Assembly: GCA_910578215.1 (NCBI GenBank)
Contig: CAJTPH010000003.1
Coordinates: forward strand, 1 to 64,000
Source of the DNA: an uncultured Acetatifactor sp.
Lineage (GTDB): Bacteria; Bacillota; Clostridia; Lachnospirales; Lachnospiraceae
Length of the DNA stretch: 64,000 nt
Reading direction: 5' to 3'
In this document: in pieces, positions 34,085 to 42,836 of the stretch
Numbering within the stretch: the stretch's first letter is position 1
How the letters are laid out: every line of letters starts with the position of its first letter
The notes under the pieces: model-generated
What the model was told of the DNA's origin: nothing
The model's input: only the letters and a program-made list of their open reading frames with translations
Databases searched by the model: none
Position numbers and translations under genes: made by a program

Positions 34085-34205
34085 AAATGAAGAAAAGATT
34101 TTCATTGAAAAAAGGTTTTCTCATTTTTTTGATGCCTTTACATACTCTGTATTGAAATTATTTCTTCTATAAAGGTTATTTCTTCCATGAAGGGCTTTTT
34201 CATTA
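34085..34205. repeat. 18-bp repeats in the AT-rich gap before the AI-2E family gene
   Basis: AATGAAGAAAAGATTTTCATTG and ATTGAAAAAAGGTTTTC run in + orientation, then ATTTCTTCTATAAAGG, ATTTCTTCCATGAAGGG run in - orientation. The rest of the 524-bp gap (33936-34459) is AT-rich and holds only the promoter below. Confidence 0.75.
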
Positions 34206-34368
34206 ATTATAGACCGTACATCATGGTAAACAACAATATTGATCTTATTTTATAATTTTTACGGGATAAAAACAATATCATTTTTCCTTTTGAAAAAATT
34301 ATTTTATCTTTAGAATTTATTATGGTTATATTTTCGGAAAATTTTTCAGAAAATTCTGTTTATAGCAC

Positions 34369-34397
34369 TTGTTATGTTTCCGGTTTAATAGTATGAT
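34369..34397 (+). promoter_or_regulatory. Putative promoter for the AI-2E family gene
   Basis: TTGTTA (34369-34374) and TATGAT (34392-34397) are separated by 17 bp, 62 bp before the start codon. Confidence 0.6.
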
Positions 34398-34459
34398 AAA
34401 TATAGGCAAAATTCACATGGCTGAATAAATTTTGATGACAGAAGGGGCAAAATAATTTC

Positions 34460-35845
34460 ATGAAGCTTAAATTCAACAACAAATATCTCAAATGGGGGCT
34501 GACTGCATTTCTTGTGCTTGCGGCGGCAATTATATTTTACTATTTTATGTTTCATAATTCCAATATACGCGCCAGTTTTCGCATGATAATCAACATTTTG
34601 ATGCCGATCGTATGGGGACTGGCTATTGCATACCTGCTTTCCCCCATACTGAATTTTGTGGAAAATAAACTGCTTTTACCTGTCTGCAAAAAATTAAAAA
34701 TCAAAGAATCGCCCAAAAGAAATTCTGTTGTCCGGGGAATCGGCATCCTTGCCACTGCCTTTTTGTTTGTAGAATTGATTTACGGCTTGTTTTATATGTT
34801 GATTTCAGAGATTGTTCCCAGTGTCGAGAGCATTATTTCCAACTTTGACTCTTATACAAACAACTTTATCCAATGGATCAATAAGACCTTAGAGGATAAT
34901 CCCGAATTCAGCGCCTATGTAATCAAAACGGTAAACAACTATTCCGACGAATTGGAAAAATGGCTGGAAGCGCTTGTGCCAAACACGGTGGGCTTGATTA
35001 AGACCGTATCCATCAGCGTACTCAATATACTGGGAGTGCTTTGGGATTTTGTGATTGGATTTATTATTTCCATCTACGTGCTTGCAAGTAAGGAGAAATT
35101 TGCCGGGTACGCAAAAAAAATTGCCTATGCGCTGTTTGAGAGAGGTACAGCAAATACCATAATCAAAAATTTCCGCTTTACGCACAAGACCTTCAGCGGT
35201 TTTCTGGGCGGCAAAATTATTGACTCTATCATTATCGGAATCCTTTGTCTGATCTGCACAAGCATTATGAAGCTGCCTTATGCGGTGCTGGTCAGCGTTA
35301 TTATCGGCGTTACTAATGTTATACCCTTTTTTGGGCCTTTTCTCGGAGCAATTCCCTGTACCATATTGATTTTTATAGTAGATCCGATGCATCCGTTAAA
35401 TTGCGTATACTTTGTAATTTTCATATTAATCCTGCAGCAGTTTGACGGCAATATTTTAGGACCTAAAATTTTGGGGAATTCAACCGGTCTGGCAGGCTTC
35501 TGGGTTATATTTGCAATCACGCTTTTTGGCGGACTATGGGGCGTATTCGGAATGATTGTTGGCGTGCCCATATGGGCAATTATATTTGCCGGCATTAAAT
35601 CCTTTATCAACAGCAGGCTGGAGAAAAAACAGCTTCCCTATGAGATAGAAAAATATGAAAATCTTGACTATGTTGATGAAGATGGGCTCCATGATTGTGA
35701 GCTTCCCGAAAAAAAGCAACGTAAAAATCCCCTTTCCTGTATAATGAAGAAAAGCAGTTCAATGAAGAAAAGATTTTCAGAGAAGAAAGACGTTTTGATG
35801 AAGAAAAGCAGTTCGGAAGATAACAACCCTTCAAAGAAAAATTAA
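34460..35845 (+). CDS. AI-2E family transporter (DUF20/PF01594)
   Basis: This polytopic membrane protein has about seven to eight spans. It contains the family's IIGVTNVIPFFGPFLGAIP segment and a C-terminal FGGLWGVFGMIVGVPIWAII motif. Substrates vary in the family (autoinducer-2, sodium/proton exchange), so none is assigned. The last about 34 residues (IMKKSSSMKKRFSEKK...) are encoded by 18-bp repeat units and look like a recently acquired tail. The length is 461 residues. Confidence 0.9.
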   Translation: MKLKFNNKYLKWGLTAFLVLAAAIIFYYFMFHNSNIRASFRMIINILMPIVWGLAIAYLLSPILNFVENKLLLPVCKKLKIKESPKRNSVVRGIGILATAFLFVELIYGLFYMLISEIVPSVESIISNFDSYTNNFIQWINKTLEDNPEFSAYVIKTVNNYSDELEKWLEALVPNTVGLIKTVSISVLNILGVLWDFVIGFIISIYVLASKEKFAGYAKKIAYALFERGTANTIIKNFRFTHKTFSGFLGGKIIDSIIIGILCLICTSIMKLPYAVLVSVIIGVTNVIPFFGPFLGAIPCTILIFIVDPMHPLNCVYFVIFILILQQFDGNILGPKILGNSTGLAGFWVIFAITLFGGLWGVFGMIVGVPIWAIIFAGIKSFINSRLEKKQLPYEIEKYENLDYVDEDGLHDCELPEKKQRKNPLSCIMKKSSSMKKRFSEKKDVLMKKSSSEDNNPSKKN

Positions 35846-36130
35846 TCCATTCCACACCAAAAATTGGCGACTTTCATTGGAGAAATACCTTTATTGAACA
35901 AGTCTTTCTATGAAACCTTTCTATGAAAGAAACTGTATTATCAAGAAGATATTTTCATGGAAGAAATATTTTCCTATGAAAAAAGGCTTTCGAGAAGATA
36001 GGTTATCCAATGAAGAAAAGACTTTTAATAATGAAGAAAAGATTTTCATGAAAGAAAGCCTTTCCAATGAAGAAGATTTTCAATGAAGGGAAACATTTTA
36101 TGGAAGAAAGAATTTCAAAAGAAGCTGTTA
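35741..36130 (+). repeat. 18-bp repeat array from the AI-2E gene 3' end to dtd
   Basis: Units begin inside the coding tail (35741-35845) and run through the 313-bp gap (AATGAAGAAAAGACTTTT, AATGAAGAAAAGATTTTC, ATGAAAGAAAGCCTTTCC, AATGAAGAAGATTTTC, AATGAAGGGAAACATTTT, ATGGAAGAAAGAATTTC). All are in + orientation. There is no gene in the gap. Confidence 0.9.
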
Positions 36131-36158
36131 AAGAAAAAATATTACTTGGAGAAATAAT

Positions 36159-36614
36159 ATGAAGTTTTTGATACAGAGAGTAAATGAAGCAAGCGTTACC
36201 GTAGAAGGCAAGATAATTGGGCAAATAGACAGAGGCTTTTTGGTATTGGTGGGAGTCAGCGCAGATGACAACAAAACAATTGCGGATAAAATGCTGAAAA
36301 AAATGATTGGACTTCGTATTTTTGAAGATGAAAACGGCAAGACAAACCTTGATCTGAAAACAGTGGGAGGACAGCTGCTCATCATTTCTCAGTTTACCCT
36401 CTATGCGGACTGCCGCAAGGGAAACAGACCTTCTTTTACCGGCGCGGGATCGCCGCAGATGGCAAATGAACTTTACCAATATATTATCAGTGAATGCCGT
36501 AAAGAGATAGATGTAGTGGAAGAAGGAAGTTTTGGCGCGGATATGAAGGTTTCCCTGCTCAATGACGGTCCCTTTACAGTACTTTTGGACTCGGCAGAAA
36601 TATGTCATAATTAA
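36159..36614 (+). CDS. dtd: D-aminoacyl-tRNA deacylase
   Basis: Dtd hydrolyses D-amino acids from mischarged tRNA. The conserved SQFTLYADCRKGNRPSF and NDGPFTVLLDS motifs, which form the chiral-proofreading pocket and active site, are present. The length of 151 residues is standard. GGAG precedes the ATG within repeat-rich sequence. Confidence 0.95.
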   Translation: MKFLIQRVNEASVTVEGKIIGQIDRGFLVLVGVSADDNKTIADKMLKKMIGLRIFEDENGKTNLDLKTVGGQLLIISQFTLYADCRKGNRPSFTGAGSPQMANELYQYIISECRKEIDVVEEGSFGADMKVSLLNDGPFTVLLDSAEICHN

Positions 36615-36789
36615 TGACCTTTTTTCAGAGAAGGAGTGCGGGGAAAAAATAGTCTGAATACTTTTTGCAAATATAAGACAGATTCACGCCAATGTTGAAT
36701 AATGTTGTATTAAAGGCGGCAGCACTTTCAAATAGTGATGTGATTACAAGACATATGAGTATAAAGTTAAAAATATCAAAAAATAACAT

Positions 36790-36817
36790 TTAACATATAT
36801 TTAATAAGTGATATAAT
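36790..36817 (+). promoter_or_regulatory. Putative promoter for the flotillin gene
   Basis: TTAACA (36790-36795) and TATAAT (36812-36817) with a 16-bp spacer. The remaining 350-bp gap (36615-36966) is AT-rich and includes one degenerate palindromic repeat (ATTCCATGGAATAAACACTTTCC, near 36847). Confidence 0.55.
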
Positions 36818-36966
36818 ATAAAAAAGCATTTATATGATATGATTAATTCCATGGAATAAACACTTTCCAAGAAAATCTTTTCTTTATTAAAAGAAAAGTA
36901 TATCAGCGGAAAATCATGTAAAGAATTAAAAGCTTTATATAAAAATATACAAATGGAGGAACGCTT

Positions 36967-38409
36967 ATGTTAATTGGTATTATTGTGGCTTCTGTGGCAG
37001 TTCTGTTTCTGGTGATTTTCCTTACAGGCTATGTAAAGGCGTCACCTGATACGGCAATTATTATTTCGGGTTTAAGAAGAAATCCAAAGGTATTAATCGG
37101 TAAGGCAGGTATTAAGATACCCTTCCTTGAGAGAAAGGATGAGCTGAACCTGCAGCTGATTCCCATTGATGTAAAGACATCCAATGCAGTTCCCACCGCA
37201 GACTATATAAACATTAACGTGGATGCCACAGTGAATGTTAAAATCAGCGACAACGAAGAACGCTTGAAGCTTGCCGCACAAAATTTTCTGAACAAGAATG
37301 CAGAGTACATCGGACGTGTTGCACGGGAGGTCCTGGAAGGCAATGTGCGTGAGATTGTAGGAAAAATGGCGCTGGAGGAGATGGTTTCCGACAGACAGAA
37401 GTTTGCCATGCTGGTAAAAGAAAATGCTGAACCCGATTTAGCCGCAATGGGTCTTGATATTATCAGCTTTAACGTGCAGAATTTTGTGGACGGTAACGGC
37501 GTTATTGAAAACCTTGGTGTAGATAATATTGTAAAAATTCAGAAAAATGCAGCGATTTCACGGGCAGAAAGTGAAAAAGAAATTGCAAAGGCTCAGGCAA
37601 ACGCAAAACGCGAAGCAAATGAGGCGGAGGTCAATGCAGAATCCGAAATTGCGAAGAAGCAAAACGAATTAGCTATCCAGATGGCTGAATTAAAGCGTGA
37701 AGCAGATATTAAAAAGGCAGAGGCGGATGCGGCATACAAGATTCAGGAGGAGGAACAGCGTAAAACCGTAGAAATTACCACCGCAAATGCAAATATTGCA
37801 AAACAGGAAAAGGAGATCCTTTTAAAACAGCGTGAGGCGGAGGTAATGGAACAGGCTTTGGACGCCCAGGTTAAGAAAAAGGCAGAGGCACAAAGATTCG
37901 CGACCCAACAGCAGGCGGATGCACAGCTTTATGAACGCCAGCGCGAAGCCGAGGCAAAGAAGTTTGAAACGGAGAAGGAAGCCGAAGCAATGAAGGCTCA
38001 GGCGGAAGCCAGAAAATTCACCATGGAACAGGAGGCGGAGGGTATCCGCACGAAAGGTCTTGCAGAGGCGGAGGCTATACGCGCCAAGGCTGTTGCGGAG
38101 GCAGAAGGAATTGAGAAAAAGGCGGAAGCAATGGCCAAGATGGGAGAGGCTGCCGTACTCGAAATGTACTTTAAGGCATTGCCCGAAGTAGTTAAGAATG
38201 CAGCTGAACCCCTTACAAATGTAGATAAAATCACCATGTACGGCGATGGAAATTCCTCAAAGCTGATGAAGGATGTCATGGGCACCGTTGTCCAGATCAC
38301 AGACGGCTTAAAAGAATCCACCGGTGTGGACCTTCAAGCCGTGTTATCAGGCTTTCTTGCGGGAAAAACAGCTGTCAGTGGCAGCAAAAGATCGGATGAG
38401 GAGAAATAA
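36967..38409 (+). CDS. floT: Flotillin-like SPFH protein
   Basis: Flotillins organise membrane microdomains. There is one N-terminal membrane segment (residues 1-25), a SPFH domain (about residues 25-200, GLRRNPKVLIGKAGIKIPF ... AREVLEGNVREIVGKM) and a long alanine/glutamate-rich coiled coil (about residues 200-400). The C-terminal part has the flotillin-type LPEVVKNAAEPLTNVDKITMYG sequence. GGAGGAACGCTT precedes the ATG. The length of 480 residues fits FloT/YuaG. Confidence 0.92.
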   Translation: MLIGIIVASVAVLFLVIFLTGYVKASPDTAIIISGLRRNPKVLIGKAGIKIPFLERKDELNLQLIPIDVKTSNAVPTADYININVDATVNVKISDNEERLKLAAQNFLNKNAEYIGRVAREVLEGNVREIVGKMALEEMVSDRQKFAMLVKENAEPDLAAMGLDIISFNVQNFVDGNGVIENLGVDNIVKIQKNAAISRAESEKEIAKAQANAKREANEAEVNAESEIAKKQNELAIQMAELKREADIKKAEADAAYKIQEEEQRKTVEITTANANIAKQEKEILLKQREAEVMEQALDAQVKKKAEAQRFATQQQADAQLYERQREAEAKKFETEKEAEAMKAQAEARKFTMEQEAEGIRTKGLAEAEAIRAKAVAEAEGIEKKAEAMAKMGEAAVLEMYFKALPEVVKNAAEPLTNVDKITMYGDGNSSKLMKDVMGTVVQITDGLKESTGVDLQAVLSGFLAGKTAVSGSKRSDEEK

Positions 38410-38426
38410 GTATTCAAAGAATTTCT

Positions 38427-38532
38427 TAATGAAGAAAAGATTTTCAATGAAGAAGAAATTTTCATAGAAGAAAGACTTTTCATGAAATGCTTTTCGCTGA
38501 TATACTTTTCTTTATTTGAAAAGTCTTTCTTC
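38427..38532. repeat. 18-bp repeats ending in a 16-bp inverted pair
   Basis: Plus-oriented units (38427-38482) are followed by a minus-oriented one. GAAGAAAGACTTTTCA (38467-38482) pairs perfectly with TGAAAAGTCTTTCTTC (38517-38532) across a 34-nt loop. Confidence 0.88.
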
Positions 38533-38547
38533 CTCAAAATTTATATC

Positions 38548-38590
38548 AACCCGTACAACAGCATGGCAAAACTTGTCTTTTGTGCGGGTT
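38548..38590 (+). terminator. Terminator after the flotillin gene
   Basis: AACCCGTACAA (38548-38558) pairs with TTGTGCGGGTT (38580-38590) with one wobble, followed by AATTATTT. Confidence 0.65.
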
Positions 38591-38665
38591 AATTATTTGT
38601 GATAATAAACGGATTCATCTACCAATGTGCATAAAATATGCTAAGGATACAGGGGGATTACATTT

Positions 38666-39217
38666 ATGAACTGGATAATACTGCTGATATTAGCCATTAT
38701 AGTCAGCATAATGGCTTATTACATAATGAATCACGGCGACAAGAATAATTCTTCAGAACAAAACAATAAAAGTATTAATCAGTTGACTTATTATCCATAT
38801 GAAAAAAAGATGCTTCTAACTAAAACCGAATATGCTTTCTATATGGTATTAAAAAGAAAATGTGATGAAAATAATCTGCTTATATGCCCAAAAGTTAGGA
38901 TGGAAGACTTTCTTAATGTGACCGACAGAAACAATATTTTAAAATTTCGAGGTTATATTAAGTCACGTCACATAGATTTTATGATTTGTGATGATAAGCT
39001 TCGTTTACTGGCCGGGCTTGAATTGGATGACAGATCGCATCAAAATAAAAATGCAGCTGATGTGGATAACTTCAAAAATAAAGTATTTGAGACAGTCAAT
39101 ATGCCTTTATTCCGAGTGAATACATCACCGGAAAGCTATGAATCTCAACTGGATGGTATTATGAAGAATATTATAAATATCAACAGAAGTAATGCAAACC
39201 ATACGGCAAAACGTTAA
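38666..39217 (+). CDS. DUF2726 membrane-anchored protein
   Basis: One N-terminal membrane span (residues 3-22) is followed by a DUF2726 domain (about residues 50-175) with restriction-endonuclease-like features: LTKTEYAFYMVLKR, DFMICDDKLRLLAGLELDDRSH and MPLFRVNTS. An enzymatic role on nucleic acid is possible by family but not shown. AGGGGGAT precedes the ATG. Base composition is AT-richer than its neighbours. Confidence 0.82.
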   Translation: MNWIILLILAIIVSIMAYYIMNHGDKNNSSEQNNKSINQLTYYPYEKKMLLTKTEYAFYMVLKRKCDENNLLICPKVRMEDFLNVTDRNNILKFRGYIKSRHIDFMICDDKLRLLAGLELDDRSHQNKNAADVDNFKNKVFETVNMPLFRVNTSPESYESQLDGIMKNIININRSNANHTAKR

Positions 39218-39235
39218 AAAATCATTGAAAAATAT

Positions 39236-39350
39236 TCTATGAAAACATTCCAATGAAGAAAGCAAATCTTTTCACTAAAGGTTTGACTGCAGAATGTAGA
39301 TAAACAATGAAGGGAAACGTTTCAATGAAGAAAAGATTTTCATGGAAGGT
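39236..39350 (+). repeat. 18-bp repeats after the DUF2726 gene
   Basis: AATGAAGAAAGC, AATGAAGGGAAACGTTTC, AATGAAGAAAAGATTTTC and ATGGAAGG units in + orientation. Confidence 0.85.
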
Positions 39351-39358
39351 AACTTTGC

Positions 39359-39414
39359 CAGACTCCCCCAACTATTCGTTAAAGTATGCTTTTGCGAATA
39401 GTTGGGGGAGTCTG
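39359..39414. terminator. 20-bp perfect inverted repeat between convergent genes
   Basis: A 20-bp perfect stem (39359-39378 with 39395-39414; arms CAGACTCCCCCAACTATTCG) surrounds a 16-nt loop. It lies between the convergent DUF2726 and NUDIX genes and probably terminates both, although the flanking T-runs are weak. Confidence 0.7.
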
Positions 39415-39424
39415 CAAAACACTC

Positions 39425-39997
39425 TCACAGCCGAATCTGTTCTGCAAAGAAATATGCCGCAAGCTGGGCCCTGGAGCTGAAGGGTTCCGTTTCCAATAAT
39501 TTTTTTACTTCGTTACGAGTATAAAAACCGGCTTCAATCTGTTCGTTGTCAGAAGAATGATCTTCAAAAACTTCATTAACCTCCACAAAAGCAATATAGG
39601 TTGTAGTATCCGAAATTGCCACAGCCGCATAGGAAGGAGGCAGAATTTTTTTAATGTTCTTAACCGTTAGGCCGGTTTCCTCATACAGCTCCCGCGAAAT
39701 GCAGTCTTCGACGCTTTCATCCTGCTCGATCATTCCGGCACACAGATTATAAATGGTTTGGTTAATTCCCATCCGGAATTCATGTAACAAAAGCAGCTTA
39801 TCCCCGCAGGTTGCCACAATGGACACGCCGCTGGGTTTTCCGCCTAGCTCGTCTGCGCTTGCAAGCTCCCTGCGGCTGACAATTTCATATTTTTTCTCCT
39901 TACCGGCTTTGTTAAGGTAAGTGAGCTCATAGTTTTTGAGATACTTTCCGTCCTTAACTTTTTTAAAATCCAACAATTTTATGATTTTCCCCGCCAT
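39425..39997 (-). CDS. NUDIX hydrolase
   Basis: The Nudix box runs from G88 to L110 (GMIEQDESVEDCISRELYEE then TGL), giving the metal-binding GX5EX7REUXEEXGU pattern. The fold and length of 190 residues resemble ADP-ribose pyrophosphatases, but the substrate is not certain. GGGGAGG precedes the ATG on the minus strand. Confidence 0.9.
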   Translation of the reverse strand: MAGKIIKLLDFKKVKDGKYLKNYELTYLNKAGKEKKYEIVSRRELASADELGGKPSGVSIVATCGDKLLLLHEFRMGINQTIYNLCAGMIEQDESVEDCISRELYEETGLTVKNIKKILPPSYAAVAISDTTTYIAFVEVNEVFEDHSSDNEQIEAGFYTRNEVKKLLETEPFSSRAQLAAYFFAEQIRL

Positions 39998-40045
39998 ACA
40001 CGACCTCCCCTGATTCTAATACAGCATTCTTATGATATGTTTAAT

Positions 40046-40084
40046 TTCAATGAAGAAAAGATTTTCATGGAAGAAAAACATTCT
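40046..40084 (+). repeat. 18-bp repeat units between the NUDIX and RNase E/G genes
   Basis: AATGAAGAAAAGATTTTC and ATGGAAGAAAAACATTC lie in + orientation between two minus-strand genes, an exception to the usual agreement with transcription direction. Confidence 0.8.
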
Positions 40085-40107
40085 TGATTCTAACGCTTAA
40101 CCTGTTT

Positions 40108-41721
40108 TTAATATTTGATCTTGGAATGACAATCCGCCCATTGCTCAGCCAAAGGCTTATTTATTTTTTTTCTGGTTATTTCAACTAATCCCAGCGCCGT
40201 CATATCTATAATTGTAGTTTTTACCTTGTAATGCGTGACCTTATTGTGATGGTCGGCCAATTCTCTCAAACGCCTTAAAAGAGCCCTTCTCTCATCTTCT
40301 GCCTTCATATTGATAAAATCTACAATAATAATTCCTGACAGGTTTCTCAGGCGAAGCTGCAGCATGATTTCCTCTGCAGCCTCCAAATTGATTTTCAGGT
40401 AAGTTTCATCTGCATTTTTTTTAGCCTCGTATTTACCCGAATTTACATCGATTACTGTCAATGCTTCCGTAGGCTCAATAATCAAATATCCGCCGGATTT
40501 GAGCCATACACGGCGTTCCAGCGCCATCTCCATTTTACTCTCAATGGAATATAGCTTGGAAAGGGGTAAAAGGCTGTCCTGATAAAAGCGAACCCTCCAA
40601 GGATTTTCTTTTAAAGCAATATCATCTTCGTTGAAAACATCTTCTTTCCTCTCTGCATTGTTTGCAGTTGCGGTGATAATTTCCATGTTGGAAATACTTT
40701 CTTCCATGGAAATCTTTTCTTCATTGGAAAGCCCTTGTTCCCTTTTGCACTGTCCTTCCTCTGAAAGACTTTTTTTCATAGGAAATTCTTTCTTCCATGT
40801 AAATCTTTTCTTCATTATTTTCTGCAGCTCTGCGAATACGGCTTCGTTGTCTGTGACAATCTCCTGATATTCCTCCTCACCCGCAAGTTGGCCCAAAATA
40901 TTTTCTATGACCGAGGGTGCTTTTTTTACACAGGAAAAACTGCTTCTGTGCAGTGCCACACGCAAAAGCTCTGCATATTGTGCAGTGAGCGCAAAAAAGC
41001 TTTGTAATAAAACGCCCGCGTCGGCAGCTTCCGCAGCTTTTGTTCTGATAATACATCCTGTGGAAGGAAGCTTCGGCATGTACTCCGCCCCGGTCTGTGG
41101 ATCGTGGAACGCCTGCACGTTCAACAGATTACCCCAATCCTGAATCAGGCATCCGCTCTTAAATATTGCCATTTCCGTAAACAGAAAATTTATTTTATTT
41201 TTTGTCTTTACGTCTAAATTTACGGAATATTCTACTCTTGGCTCGCCTATAGAAATAACAAAATAATCGTTTGAAAGTGAAATATGCGCCGTCGCGGAAG
41301 CCTGCTTGGTCTTCTGCGCCTCTCGTTCCACCTGTACCAGCAGCTCGTCTCCCTCCAGGAGCCTGCCGTCATAGACTCTGTTTACCAGATAAGGTGCGGA
41401 AGCGTTTTTCATGGGCAGAAAACAGATTTCCCCACCTGCAATCTCCACAAAACAGGCGTTAATGTTTTTGACCACGTTCTTAATTTTTCCGATGTAGATG
41501 GAGCCTATAGCGGCAGGAGTTTTTCCACGATCTCCATCCCGTGAAATATATTCCGTGCCATGAAAAAAAGTCGCAGCCCGCAGCCGGTCATTATGTATAA
41601 GCAGCGCACAGTCATGCCCTTTATACTTTGTAAAAATCAGCTTTCCCTGTTCCGTTTTCCGCTCTGCCGTTTCTTCTGCCGTGATTGTGACAGACGCCTT
41701 GGCGCTGATGTTTCTGCTCAC
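40108..41721 (-). CDS. rng: RNase E/G family endoribonuclease with repeat insertion
   Basis: This is an RNase G-type enzyme processing rRNA and mRNA 5' ends. The catalytic aspartates are D425 (TVIDVNSG) and D468 (IIVDFINM); their 43-residue spacing equals that of E. coli RNase E. An S1-like N-terminal domain (GSIYIGKIKNVVKNINACFV) lies at about residues 70-130. Residues about 300-347 (KKRFTWKKEFPMKKSLSEEG then GLSNEEKISMEES) are an insertion encoded by 18-bp repeats, placed before the catalytic subdomain. The length is 537 residues. Confidence 0.9.
   Translation of the reverse strand: MSRNISAKASVTITAEETAERKTEQGKLIFTKYKGHDCALLIHNDRLRAATFFHGTEYISRDGDRGKTPAAIGSIYIGKIKNVVKNINACFVEIAGGEICFLPMKNASAPYLVNRVYDGRLLEGDELLVQVEREAQKTKQASATAHISLSNDYFVISIGEPRVEYSVNLDVKTKNKINFLFTEMAIFKSGCLIQDWGNLLNVQAFHDPQTGAEYMPKLPSTGCIIRTKAAEAADAGVLLQSFFALTAQYAELLRVALHRSSFSCVKKAPSVIENILGQLAGEEEYQEIVTDNEAVFAELQKIMKKRFTWKKEFPMKKSLSEEGQCKREQGLSNEEKISMEESISNMEIITATANNAERKEDVFNEDDIALKENPWRVRFYQDSLLPLSKLYSIESKMEMALERRVWLKSGGYLIIEPTEALTVIDVNSGKYEAKKNADETYLKINLEAAEEIMLQLRLRNLSGIIIVDFINMKAEDERRALLRRLRELADHHNKVTHYKVKTTIIDMTALGLVEITRKKINKPLAEQWADCHSKIKY
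40681..40820 (-). repeat. 18-bp repeats inside the RNase E/G gene
   Basis: About seven units in the sense orientation of the gene encode hexads related to LSNEEK and ISMEES plus MKKRFT-like variants. Confidence 0.85.
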
Positions 41722-41751
41722 TGTCCGCGCTCTCCTTCTATGAAAAGAATT

Positions 41752-42050
41752 TTTTGATTGGAAAGTCTTTTCTATAAAAAAGCCTTTCTTCTATAAAAAT
41801 ATCATCTTCATTCAAATGCTTTTCTAATCTTATTTCTCCAAGTACTATTTTTCTATGGAATTTTTTCTTCATTGGAAAACCCTTGTTCCATGAAAATCTT
41901 TTCTTCATAGAAAAGACTTTCTTTCATGTAGAAAAAATCTTCATTGAAAATATTTACTTCATTGGAACAGCTTTACTTAATTAAAAATATCATCTTCATT
42001 CAAATACTTTTTTACGTGGAATATCTTTTATCCATAAAAATATCTTCTTC
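41752..42050 (-). repeat. 18-bp repeat array between DUF2344 and RNase E/G genes
   Basis: About fifteen degenerate units fill this 290-bp gap and the last codons of the DUF2344 gene. They are all in minus orientation, matching the flanking genes (for example CTTTTCTTCATAGAAAAGAC and TTTTCTTCATTGGAAAACC). No gene is seen. Confidence 0.9.
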
Positions 42051-42836
42051 ATTACATATATCACTCAATGCCACAAGCCTGGGTTTTTCTTCCGTTCCGA
42101 TATTAGTGTACAGTTCTTCCCTGGTGATCAAAAGTGCGTTCTCCTGCAAAACCTCTCCATTTTCGGACAGAAAAGCCTCTATAACCTGTCCCGGCTTGAT
42201 ATTGCCCGCGCTGGAAGCATCCAGGAGCATATGGAAGAAAGGCTTTCCATGGAAGAAGGACTTTTCATGGAAGAAAGGCTTTCCATCCAAAAAAGGCATC
42301 CCTGTTTTGTCATTTTCCGCTTCCGAATAGGTAAGCTCATAAATTCCCGGCTTTAGGTCAAGCTCCCTGCACCCCTTTTTCGTTTCTTTCGTATACGGTA
42401 TCTTTTCCTTTGCCAGAAAGCCCGGAAGCGCCCTGGCAATATCCGTCCGCGGTTCCCTTCCCTGCCGGAAGGCCACTGTATAGGCGGCTGCCGCAACGCT
42501 TGCCATGGCGTTTCCTGCGGTGTCGGGAAGCACCTTTACGGAGACGACCTCTATGCCAGGTACGCTTGCGCCGTTTAACCTATCCAAAATATCCTGGCAG
42601 GATGTAAGGGAGCATACCTCTATGTCCATATATTCCCCGTTGCTCTCCAACCCTACTCCCAGAGGAGCCGCAAAGGTCATGATTTGATGAGGGCTGAAGC
42701 CCCCCGTGTATGCCACATCGATTTCCGCTCTACGAATTGCCTTCTGAAAAAAACGCATCACATCCAGATGCCCAATAAACCGGAGAGGACCAAATTTTCT
42801 AAATTTTATGCGAAGCTTGATATTCTTTTCTTTCAT
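42012..42836 (-). CDS. TIGR03936/DUF2344 radical SAM-associated protein with repeat insertion
   Basis: This is the partner of the B12-binding radical SAM protein encoded upstream; the pair is conserved in Firmicutes near RNase G but its reaction is unknown. Conserved N-terminal features are FRKFGPLRFIGHLDVMRFFQ and GGFSPHQIMTFAAPLGVG. Residues about 180-202 (GKPFFHEKSFFHGKPFFH) are an insertion made by the 18-bp repeat read on its opposite strand. The C-terminal tail (NEEDIFMDKRYST) is also repeat-derived. The length is 274 residues. Confidence 0.9.
   Translation of the reverse strand: MKEKNIKLRIKFRKFGPLRFIGHLDVMRFFQKAIRRAEIDVAYTGGFSPHQIMTFAAPLGVGLESNGEYMDIEVCSLTSCQDILDRLNGASVPGIEVVSVKVLPDTAGNAMASVAAAAYTVAFRQGREPRTDIARALPGFLAKEKIPYTKETKKGCRELDLKPGIYELTYSEAENDKTGMPFLDGKPFFHEKSFFHGKPFFHMLLDASSAGNIKPGQVIEAFLSENGEVLQENALLITREELYTNIGTEEKPRLVALSDICNEEDIFMDKRYST
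42231..42290 (+). repeat. Antisense 18-bp repeats inside the DUF2344 gene
   Basis: ATGGAAGAAAGGCTTTCC, ATGGAAGAAGGACTTTTC and ATGGAAGAAAGGCTTTCC lie in tandem on the + strand while the gene is on the - strand. The frame stays open and reads GKPFFH/EKSFFH. Confidence 0.92.
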
